Positions 25,243 to 34,745 of a stretch of DNA of 64,000 nucleotides are shown in pieces. The position numbers and the translations under genes are program-made. Each line of letters starts with the position of its first letter. The first letter of the stretch is position 1. Source of the stretch: Mariannaea sp. PMI_226 (taxonomy: Eukaryota; Ascomycota; Sordariomycetes; Hypocreales; Nectriaceae); the NCBI GenBank assembly GCA_024336345.1, contig JANFOG010000001.1:1984001-2048000 (forward strand). Direction: 5' to 3'. The notes under the pieces are model-generated. The model did not search any database, was not told the DNA's origin, and saw only the letters and a list, made by a program, of their open reading frames with translations.

Positions 25243-26876
25243 ATGAGTCTGGACAACTCGCACCCTCCCACCTACACTCCCAACGTCCTCCTCATTGGTG
25301 TTGGGCCGTTTGCCAAACGGATATACATCCCCCGACTGAAGGCTCTCGAGGCTAGCGGACGAGCCAAGCTGGTAGCTGCGGTGGACGTCTTTGGCAATGA
25401 AGCCAGCCTACGAATATATGGACATGACAGCTGCCCCACGGTGGAATGGCTCTTCGTTCCCCTCTTCACCAGAGTGATGCCCCCGTCCGTCTGCAAATCG
25501 TTGAACGGCATTATAAAGCGGCACCAGGTATCATGCGTCATTATCAGCACCGAACCCTTGGCTCATTGTGCCTACGGAGTGTGGGCCTTGGAGGCTGGCC
25601 TCAACATTGTCATGGACAAGCCGGTGTCAACTCGGGTTGGCGCCGTGAAATGCTTGGAGGAGGGCCGTGGTATTGCGGAAGATTTCCAGACTTTGCTGCA
25701 GAAATACAAGGCCCTGCAAATACACCGGGAAACTTGCTGCATCATCAACAGCCATCGGCGCTTCCATCTGGGCTTCTCCAAGACGGCGGAGATAATTCAA
25801 GACGTACAGGACAAGACAGGCTGCCCTGTGACCAGCATCCGATCTGTACACTGCGACGGCCAGTGGCGTCTGCCATCGGAGATCATTCATCAAGAGTACC
25901 ATACTTACAATCAGGGGTACGGAAAAGTGTCTCACAGTGGTTATCACACAATCGATGCCGTGTACCAATTCCTCAAGGCGGGCATGGGACCTACCAAGGC
26001 GCCAGACCGTGTCGAGGTAAATGCCAGCTGCCTACAGCCCCGAGGCTTTCTCTTCCAGCTGAACGAGCAGGACTATGAGCGTGTGTTCGGAGCCAAGGCT
26101 TACAAGGCTGCCGCCGCATTTAGCCAAAAGGAACTGTACGAGAAGACCAAGGACTATGGAGAGATGGACGCGGCTGTTCAAATGACTTTCTATCACGGCC
26201 AGGACGCTGTAGCGCTGGTGAATCTTGATCTGCAGCATATTGGGTTCGGTCGTCGCGCCTGGTTACAACCAGGCCAGGATCTGTACAAGGGGAACGGCCG
26301 AGTACGCCATGAGACGCATGAGATAAAGTCGGGTCCATTCCAAACCGTCATTGTCAACTCGCGTCAGTCGGGCGACAAGCACGACAATGCCGCCAAGGGA
26401 GATGCCGCAACTGAAGATTCCAAGCTTGGGAGCCAGGGCCACTTCGATATTGAACTGTTCCAGAACTGCGAGATGCTAGGCACCACAAAGGCCTTGCAGG
26501 TGCTGCCTCTGCAGGATTTGGTCGGTTCGCAGTTGGACTTGAAACATGGATACTCTCATGCCGTTAAACATGCGGCATTGGATGAAATGATCACGTTCAT
26601 GGAGGGGAAGAAATCACTGCATAATGTCAGATCGAACCTCCCTGATCACAGCGTCACAACACACATCATGAGTGCGATATACATGTCGCTTGCACGCCGA
26701 AACAGGGGACTTGATTCCACGATCTCGCTTGATGTGGCATTTCAAAAAGGTATGAGTAGTAACAAATCTTCCCATGAGGGTCTAAATCTAAATCTAACCT
26801 CGTTGTAGGAACAGGAAGTGCGCAGTTCTCTGATGATAGAGCGAAAAAAGATGGCAAATGTTGCATTGTCATGTAA
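25243..26876 (+). CDS. Gfo/Idh/MocA-family oxidoreductase with C-terminal CaaX box
   Basis: Exons 25243-26749 and 26809-26876 encode 524 residues. The N-terminal Rossmann fold has GVGPFA (19-24) for NAD(P) binding, and the family DKP motif (EKP in many members) is at 125-127 with the usual catalytic lysine K126. The C-terminal half is longer than in classical sugar dehydrogenases. A 59-nt intron (GTATGA, CTAAC branch, TAG end) near the 3' end fuses the body to a short tail ending KCCIVM. C-I-V-M fits a CaaX prenylation motif (a Met in the last place favours farnesyl), with a second Cys and lysines just before it. The substrate is unknown. Membrane tethering of this enzyme class would be unusual. 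If the intron is retained, translation runs through it and stops at the acceptor's own TAG, giving a tail without CaaX. No biosynthetic neighbours hint at a pathway. Confidence 0.85.
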
Positions 26877-29559
26877 GTCATGTAATAATGGTTGTAAGGA
26901 AGTCTTTGAGAGACTGTATGGCAAACGGTTGATGAATTCTCAACGAAAAAAATGTGCCTCTCCTATTATACGAATGACGGTCATAACGCAGCATTTTGGG
27001 GGTTCTCATATCCCTTCCACTCAACGGTTTTGTGTGAAAATTCTCTGTGCGAACTACCTACACACATACATATATTGTTTCGTATTGCTCTGGGTCCAAT
27101 CGTTCACAACAGAGGACAATGTGAAGGTCTTATTAACGAGGATAGCTTCGCATTAGGGGTAGCTCCTTTACATGAGAAATCTTTTCGGTGATATTTGTTC
27201 CTCTCACTGCTTTCCTTAACATTCAAACAGTGCTCTTTGAGCCCACCGTCTAAGGTATGCTATTGAAGATAATATGAAACTATAATCAATAAAACCAATG
27301 ACCTGAAAATGGAAACAACATATTAGAACATTATGCTATCGATTGGCATTCTGTGTGATACTCTCGTATGATACTATATACGAATAAAAACGTGCATGAC
27401 ATTATTTCTCCGGGGAGGGGGGCGACCCATGGTCAGAACGATTGTGCAGAACATCATACACTAGAGTTGTGCTCACTCATATCGCACACAAGCTCTCCTC
27501 TACATCCTCTGCAATCCCTGGTCACAGTATGGCGATCTTGTCTCAAGTTGGGGATATCGGCCGTGGAGGCACTGACGGAGCCGAGACTATCCCGGAGAAG
27601 TGGAGCATCGGAGACAGGTGATTCGGGGGAGGGGAATAAGGAGGAGACGCTGCCAGGTGCGTAGGAAGTGACTCAACTATGGGCGGGGGCTATCGTATAT
27701 GAATAGGTCAAGTGTGTTATTAGGGATTGACTCGAGGGATGTTAATGTTGTGGGGGCTTGGTGAAACCGATGGAGGTAGTCGTGTTGGAGTGCTAACATG
27801 GAGACTGCTTTGTGATGGTGCACCGTGAGGGTCAGGAATTCCTTCCAGAATCGTGGTAGTCGTTGAAAGAGGGTTAGAAAGATGTAATCTATACCTACAA
27901 TTCAATCCAAACTGTGGAAAGCCATCATGGCCACATTCCAACCTTTGATGGATTGAAGGTCGTGGAGCGAGTCACGGAACGACCCACGAAGCGAGCCATT
28001 GGGTAGGGATGATGTCAAGTTGAGCAAAGTGAGGCACGTGGATAGGAATGGTGATAGTCCACCAATCAACTTACATAGGACACGACCTGGGCTAGACTCA
28101 CTCATCCTACTCATTCCCTGACTCATTGGCTCGCCTACTCGTCTTTTTGTTGTCTTTTATTTTTGTCCTCATTTCCTGAAGGGAGATGGAGATGGAGAGA
28201 GGGGAAAAGAAGGCAAAAGACCTGGGGTGGAATGTTTCTTGAGCCTGGTCTGTGTGTGCGAACAACAATTGTTAACCATTTGTATTCTACCACTAGTTGC
28301 TGCAGGGCAGGGCCTGGGTCCTGGATAGCAACATCACACATGTAAGGAGCAATTCAGCCATTGGAGAGAGAAAGCCACTTCTCATGGCATAGAACCCCGC
28401 TTTCAACTTGGTTCGGTGTGACGACTGAAGCTAATCACAGCACCAACTGTACCTGGCTTCGGTGTTAGCCTCGGATACCACCACCGCCGCCGCCAAGAGG
28501 TGAGATGCAGAATGAGCTGCAGAACCATTGACAGTGCGAGAGGAGCGGGTGAACTAATTGTACTCTTTCGAGTGGGTGGTCGGAGCTTTAGCGATCATTG
28601 TTTTGACACAATGACGAAATATCCCAGCCAATTGTATGATTTGTCCATCGTCTTTAGTTAACCAGGTACCTAATAAATTGTCTGCTCTTGTTTCAAGACA
28701 GACCTCGAACACGCAATCCACTCGGCCAATGCTGGGAAAACTGGCTGAAGTCAGCGGCAATGCAGCCAAGCACACATCGGTGAAGACGCACTCCTCACCG
28801 ATGGTTTGAGATGAGCAGCTCACTCAGCTTCTTCCCCGCAGAGGTGCTCACATGGAATCAACTGGCAGCGTCTAAGTGGCGAGGTTGGAGGCACAGAAGA
28901 AGTCCAGAGCGGTGCACAGGCTGGTCATCAACAGCTGATTGGCCACTGACGCCTCTGTAATTGCAGCGAACCCAACCCACGGACAGTGTGCAGTGTGCAT
29001 ATGCACCCAGTGCATCCAGCCAAACCAGCCCTGTCGCTGTCCCACAAATCACGTCTCACAGGCGACACGCCTCCTTACTTGGGTGACTTTTACAGTGCAT
29101 GACGTCTGTTGCTTGCTCAGTATTCCCACTGTCCTCTTCACTTTCATCTTCCGCCCGACTGCTCCGAGCCTCTTACTCTCTCTCTACCTTAGTTGCTGTT
29201 CCCCCTCTCTCTCCCCCCTGACACATCCACATCCACTTTCTGTGCCCACCTCACCGCTGCCAAAAATCTTGCCCTTTCTTACTCTGTGCAAACTTCGTCA
29301 TAATCCAGACAACTTCACGTCCGCATCGCCGTCCGCTCTCAATTATCCGCCACCAACGCTTCGAATCCAGCACCCACCTGCTACCCATCACCATAACCCG
29401 CACGTAAAACTCCGTTTCTTTTTTTTTTTAAAACAAAGACGTCCTCATCGACTACCACCGACACCTTCAAACCTTCGCCTCCTCTCCAATACCTAGATCA
29501 AAACCCTTCCCGTCCTTGCGACACACTTAGACGAAAATACCTTTGCAATCTTGTCAACA
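26877..29559. other. Intergenic and antizyme leader
   Basis: No gene is supported between the oxidoreductase and antizyme genes. Short frames at 27368-27664 (+) and 27720-28126 (-) lack resemblance to known families. From about 29130 the plus strand is C/T-rich. An upstream reading frame of 40 codons spans 29099-29221, and from 29222 to 29559 there is no ATG at all, as expected of a long leader that lets ribosomes reach the antizyme start. Confidence 0.5.
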
Positions 29560-30494
29560 ATGGCGCCAATGAGGAACCAAAACATCAATTGTAGTAGTAA
29601 TTACGGCGAGGACGTTCTCCAGCAGGTCAACGTCCTTGCCTCTTGCTACGTCGTTGACTCTGCTGCCAACCTCAAGGGCCTCCACTACTGCACTACGGGG
29701 GTCGCAGGGGCCGAGTGGTATTCCTGAGGTCCCTTCCTCAGGCGTACCCTCCCCTCCAACAAGCCCCCCCCTCGCCGCATTAACCTCGTCCAACGAGCTC
29801 GCCCTTCTGCCCAAGAGCAAGAAGCGTGAGATCCCAGGCCGGCGCCTGGCCCGGCGAGGGGGGGCAGCACTCTCGATAAGGGAAGAATGTGAGAGATTCT
29901 TCTGCGAGTCCATGAAGACGGCTTTCCATGGTGAGATGAGTCCGTCGATGAATGGCTCCGGCCTATCTGGTGCTTATTTGCAAACGCCGCCGCCCGATGA
30001 CCGGCTTCACGACCACTTCCAGCAGTCATTCTCTGACAGCAACAAGCTATCCAGCTTTACTGTCGAGGCCTGGCTCGAGGTTTGGGACTATGCCGGTGGG
30101 GCGAGCTTTCGCGCCTTTGTCGCGAACGATGGTGAAGAGAAGTCCCTCTTTGTCTTTTTCGACGCTGAGGGCGTGATGGGTCGAGACCTGAAAAAGGCGT
30201 AAGTTTTCTACAAATATTCCCCACGTGCTAGTTCTATGTTTTCTTCCCTCCCACAGCTACATGTGCTAACTCTTCAACTCGGATAGTCTCATGGCCCTCA
30301 TCGAACTTGCCGATGGTCCTTTGGACTGTTCCCACGTTGTCACTTGCATTGACAGGCGTATCCCTGTGGATGAGACGCGGTCTTTGTCTAAGAGTCTTCA
30401 ATGGGTCGGCTTCGATATGATTACCTTGGACCACTGGGCCCATGATCTTGATGTTACGAGCAAGAGGTGGATGCTTATGGGCATGGAGCTCTAG
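29560..30494 (+). CDS. OAZ1: Ornithine decarboxylase antizyme (+1 programmed frameshift)
   Basis: Translation starts at 29560 and reads 55 codons to a TGA at 29725-29727. The body of the protein lies in the +1 frame from 29726, with one intron (30199-30286, GTAAGT...TAG), ending at 30494. Skipping the single T at 29725 gives a 281-residue product. Its C-terminus (around SLQWVGFDMITLDHW and the final KRWMLMGMEL) carries the conserved antizyme core. Antizyme binds ornithine decarboxylase monomers, blocks the enzyme, delivers it to the proteasome without ubiquitin and limits polyamine uptake. High polyamine raises frameshifting, giving feedback control. The shift site TCC-TGA is the same codon pair used in animal and fission-yeast antizymes. 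A gene finder would call this a broken gene or two genes; it is almost certainly intact. It converges on HIS7. Confidence 0.95.
29722..29742 (+). promoter_or_regulatory. OAZ1: Programmed +1 frameshift site with overlapping hairpin
   Basis: TCC (29722-29724) is followed by the zero-frame stop TGA (29725-29727). CCTGAGG at 29723-29729 is perfectly complementary to CCTCAGG at 29736-29742 with a six-base loop, so the stop codon lies inside a potential 7-bp hairpin. The shift site is strongly supported by family knowledge. The role of the hairpin is inference. Confidence 0.85.
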
Positions 30495-30931
30495 GTTTTC
30501 ATGGTTACTCTTGGGTTTTGGAGCGGAGATTGCAGCTGGAATCATTTCCCCCTTGTCCATTCCATTTTCCTTAAGCCCGTTAAGCGGCAATTTTCCTTAT
30601 TTTAGTTCTTTGACCAAGATTGCGAAGCTGTTCTTCTTTTTGCCCCAATTGCTTTTATATTTCATCCTTCTCTCATATGTCAAAGACCTCTGGTAGCAGC
30701 CGTCAGGCATTGAGTTGCAAAAGCTCTCGGCAGTTTGGCGCGTCTCCCTCTGCAACGTCACACTCAGGGTGTTTTGAGCGTACGGAGTCTAGTCGTTGTT
30801 TTCTTTTGGTCTGGGGGTTTATGTTCATGTTTTCCTCAATTCAATAGGACCATGTCGATTACATAACTCAGTTCTTGAAAATCTAAACCATTTTTTCGCT
30901 CTATATTTCCGTTGATCCTTCTTTTCCCGTT
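30495..30931. other. Shared 3' region of antizyme and HIS7
   Basis: This is a tail-to-tail spacer of 437 bp, T-rich around 30590-30690. It should contain both 3' UTRs, which may overlap. No gene is seen. Confidence 0.6.
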
Positions 30932-32624
30932 CTAACTACTCTCGAATTTCCGTACCTGCAGTCCCTTCTCTTCCAAGTAATCTTTAACTTGCTTAACCGT
31001 ATACTCTCCTCTGTGGAACATGCCGGCGCCAAGGGCGGCATCCGTAGTCGTCTTCTCAAATACGTCTTGGAAGTGACCTGGGTTACCAGCACCGCTTGAC
31101 GCGATGACGGGAATGCGGATGGCCGCCTTGACTTGGCTGATAAGCTCATGATCGAAGCCACTGTTCGTGCCGTCCTTGTCGATGCAGTTGAGGAGGATCT
31201 CGCCCGCTCCCATGGCCTCTACAGCTTGCACGAGCTCGACGACATCCATGTCGCGAGTCTCACGACCACCCTTAATGGTGCATGCGTACCAGCAGTACTC
31301 CTCACCCTTTGGACCGGGGAACTTGGTGCGGATGATGTTGTGGCGGGTGGCATCGGGCTTGGGGACATACACGCGCTTGGGGTCAACGCTGACGACAACA
31401 GCCTGGTTGCCGTAGGCTTTCGAGATTTGCTCAATGGCTGTGTTGCCGAAGAGCTTACGTCCAAGGGAGTAGTATTCCTCGGCAGCGAGGACGGCATCGG
31501 ACCCGATGGATACCTTATCAGCTCCTGACTTGAAATACATGGTTGCGATCTCGAGGGCAGAGACTTTGGTGCCGTCAGTGTCGACCGTGTCACGGATGCC
31601 ACCACCAATCGTCAGGGGCACAAAAACGGTACGGGAGGTTTGGCGGAGGACCTCAAGCATGGGGAGATCGGCGACAGGGCAGTCACGGAAGGATGTGATG
31701 TTAAGGAAGGTGACCTCGTCGGCTCCAGACTCGTAGTACTTTTTAGCCATCTCGACCGGCTTACCAAGGTTACGAACGTTGCGGTCGTCGCCCTTTTCAC
31801 GGACATCGTATTGATCACCCTTGGTGACAACAAGATCACCCTGATCATTTGTTCGGACGTCCAAACAAGCAATAACACGACGGGTGAGGCTATCCTTGAA
31901 CTCGACGTGACCCTCTGCGGAGGGAGGGGCGAGAGACTGGGCTCCCTCGCCCGTCAAGAAGGCGCGGATGGTACGCAAACCCGCCGCACCAGATTTCTCC
32001 GGGTGGAACTGAGTTGCGTAGATGTTTCCCCGAGCTACGGCACCGACAAATGTCTCGGTGCCGTATGTACCAGTTGCAACAGTCCATCCTTGAGCCTCGA
32101 GTTCGCCCTGCTTATACGGCAACTTGAACGAGTGGACGTAGTAGTACTTGGAGTCTGGTTGGAGGCCGTACATGGTCGCGCCTCCAGTGGTAGCATTGTT
32201 CCATCCGATATGGGGGACAGCTTTAGTCGAGTCGTCGAAGCGGTCGAGCGAGCCCTTGATGATGCCGAGACCGGGGACATCAGGATCTTCAATGGAACCC
32301 TCAAAGAGGGCCTGGAGACCGACGCAAATGGCAAAAAATGGCTTGCCGGACTCGATGTGTTTTCGAACTGGGTCGAGGTAGCCGGCTTGGGAGAGTTGAG
32401 AGAGGCAGTGGCCGAAGTGGCCTACACCAGGGAGGATGAGTTTCTATTGTGAGTCAGCTCCAAATGCTCCGAAATGTCAAATGACGGGCGGATGCGCAAA
32501 CCTCAGCCTTTGGAACATCCTCCGGTGAGCGAACCCATTCGACTTCGTATCCTTGGCTCTCAATTGCGTTTACCAGGCTTCTGATGTTGCCGGCAACGTA
32601 GTCTAGCAAGTGGACGGTGGGCAT
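30932..32624 (-). CDS. HIS7: Imidazole glycerol phosphate synthase, fused HisH-HisF (HIS7)
   Basis: Exons 32502-32624 and 30932-32443 encode 544 residues, close to yeast His7 (552). The N-terminal glutamine amidotransferase half has the nucleophile C81 in FFAICVGLQ and the H188/E190 pair in QFHPEKS. The C-terminal TIM-barrel cyclase half has the two catalytic aspartates D236 (IACLDVRT) and D395 (VSVDPKRV). Ammonia from glutamine is tunnelled to the cyclase, which converts PRFAR to imidazole glycerol phosphate and AICAR in step five of histidine synthesis, so the gene also feeds purine synthesis. The 58-nt intron starts with an unusual GTTTGC donor and ends CAATAG; it follows codon 41 exactly. 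The gene diverges from the TFIIIC subunit gene over about 830 bp. I found no exact TGASTCA (Gcn4/Cpc1) site in that upstream region; the one nearby match lies in the intron. Confidence 0.96.
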
Positions 32625-33454
32625 CCTGGGCCGCCCGTTGTGATGAGAGGGAGGATCGCCGGACACGGAGGGGAGAGAGGAGTGATCCTATCCCAGCGGG
32701 TGATAGAGCTGTGGGAGGATATAGCGATAAACCCAGACACAAAGATACACACACTTAACGTGATCAATGGCTGAATTGTGGTATTTTCTTTGTTTTTTGG
32801 AGGGGAGGGAGGGGGGAGTTTGCAACAAGTTTTTTTTTGTACGTATTGAATGACAGTCTTTTATTAAATAAACGGGAATGTTTGAGTGAGTAAGGTCGAT
32901 GGATAGATCTTCAATGACTGCGATAGCGGGGCAGACGGCCGGCTGCCAGCAGCCAGCAGCCCTGTGGCTCTTTGCTCTTGCTCTTTGCTCTTTAAGGTGG
33001 TCTCTGCTTTTTGCCCCGCCTAATCCCTGCCCCTGCCCCTCCAGCAACTGCAACTGCACTGCAAAAGCCAATTCAAAAGTCATGGAACCTACCTAGCTCT
33101 GGCTTCCATCGTCCAGCATTGTGTACTTCGTACTTCGTACGTACTGTACCTACCTTACACCTCCAACTTTGCAGGAAGAGGAAGCTATTTTATTCATTTA
33201 CTCAAGTGCACCACCACCTCTTAGTAACCCCATCGCACTTTGCATTCTTGACAGATCGCATCAATGAGGCCGGAAGCCACGGAGTATCTTCTTGTTGATT
33301 GAGAAGCCCACTGTGGTCGCCATCTTTTCTTTCATTTTTCTGCCCTTGCGCTGCCTCTGCCAGCGCCAGCGACCCCAGCTGGGAGCTTTTGCGGCGTGCG
33401 CCTCAACGCCCTTCCATGTCTTTCATTGCGTGAAGCTTTCTCGGATATATTACC
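32625..33454. other. Divergent promoter region of HIS7 and TFIIIC gene
   Basis: Both promoters must lie in these 830 bases. Visible are CTGCC/GCCAGCAG repeats around 32938-32962, a CTTTGCTCTTGCTC repeat at about 32970-32990, and TACGTAC/TACC-type motifs at about 33124-33160. A GGAGGGGAGGG run sits at about 32799-32816. I see no further coding sequence. Confidence 0.5.
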
Positions 33455-34745
33455 ATGGCCTCGACCTCTGCGACAGACGAAATTAGACTTGCAGAGGCAC
33501 CTGCAACGGTTGCCCTCCAACACCTCGACCGTGATGAGGAGGATGAATGGGAATACGAGTACTCAACTACCGAAACCGAGGTTCGCAGCGTCTCCAACCT
33601 TCCTTGGCCCGACAAATGACGCTTTGCTAACCAGTGTCCAACCTTGGCCCCCTTAGACCTACTACTTGACCATCGAGCTATCGTATCCGGAGTTTAAAGA
33701 TCGTCAATCAAAAGCAGTTCACCATAGTCGAGGCGGATATTACAAGCACTGGCTGGACCAGAATCCCGGGCAATTGAAGTCTTCTGGTGATGCCGATAAC
33801 GAAGGCGACAACGAAAACGACGATGAGCCAATCCCAGAACCCGAGGCCGATGATGATGAGCGCGACATCGATCCTGAACTGCACGCTAAAGGCAAAAGCG
33901 TGGATCGTGGCGATGCCAACGATAAGGACAAAGCTAGGGCACAGGAGGAAGAAGACGACCAGGCAGAGGATATTCAAATTCTAGACCTACACTCAAAGAA
34001 CCCAATCATTTCATACAAGGGCCGTGCCTTCCAAGGCGAGTGGGCAGAGGTGATTGGGACAGAGGCTATATTTGCCCATCGCGACAACGACAATCCCTTA
34101 CCTGCCCTTCGTCATCTAGACAAGAACCTGGACTTGCTCGGAGCCAGCGCATCCCGCATCTTGACAACGGAGAAAATTCTAAAGCCAAAGGTACCCAGAG
34201 AAGATCCTTTGGCAGCAATTCGAGACGAGTGGAATATTCGCATCCCCGTGGGCAAGGACCGGACAGGAGAACGAGCGCAGCAAACTCGATTTTTAGAAAA
34301 CCTGATCGCCCTCAAGATGAAAAAGGGTGAAACGGACCAGGTCACAGTATATGCCAGGGATGGGAGGGGAAAGGACTTCAAGGACAGCCGAGATCCCGAC
34401 TATAAACCTCGTCGAAGGAGGAGGATGCTCAATGAGGACGGAGAGGAAGTAATACCTAAAAGAGACAGACGACGTGGAGGACGGAGGGTTGGACGGCCAG
34501 GGTCTCGAGCTGGACGTGTCCGTGGAGAGGTGTCTGGAACTAGAACCGCGACCAGCACAGCCGACATCAATAACGCGGCCTCAGGTTCTAATGCGCTCTC
34601 CACGCCAACTCCTAGCAAATGGGACGAACTCTACGGGAGAGAGGATGATGGCGAAGAAGATGAGAATGACGACGACGACGATGACGAGGATATGGGCGAC
34701 GGTAGCGAGTTGGACGATGAGGAAGACATGTCGATGGTGGACTAA
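33455..34745 (+). CDS. TFC7: TFIIIC tau55/sub6-like subunit (triple-barrel domain)
   Basis: Exons 33455-33580 and 33657-34745 encode 404 residues. The intron has an uncommon GTTCGC donor, a GCTAAC branch and a TTAG end. Splicing gives the conserved EWEYEYSTTETETYYLTIEL stretch (about 31-50). Together with ILDLHSKNPIISYKGR and FQGEWAEVIGTE (about 149-177) this marks the TFIIIC_sub6/tau55 triple-barrel domain, which holds the tauA module of TFIIIC together. TFIIIC binds the A and B boxes of tRNA genes and recruits TFIIIB for RNA polymerase III. An acidic insert (about 85-145) splits the barrel. The C-terminal region is basic (Arg/Gly-rich, about residue 290-335) and ends in a very acidic tail. 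The histidine-phosphatase domain of budding yeast Tfc7 is absent, so it resembles fission yeast Sfc7/human GTF3C6; the symbol is by homology of this domain only. Confidence 0.85.

Noticed and set aside
31640..32452. 270-codon frame opposite HIS7
   Set aside because: Antisense shadow of HIS7; no independent evidence.
32450..32456. TGAGTCA in HIS7 as a Cpc1 site
   Set aside because: It lies in the intron and coincides with the CTGAC branch site on the minus strand, which explains it better.
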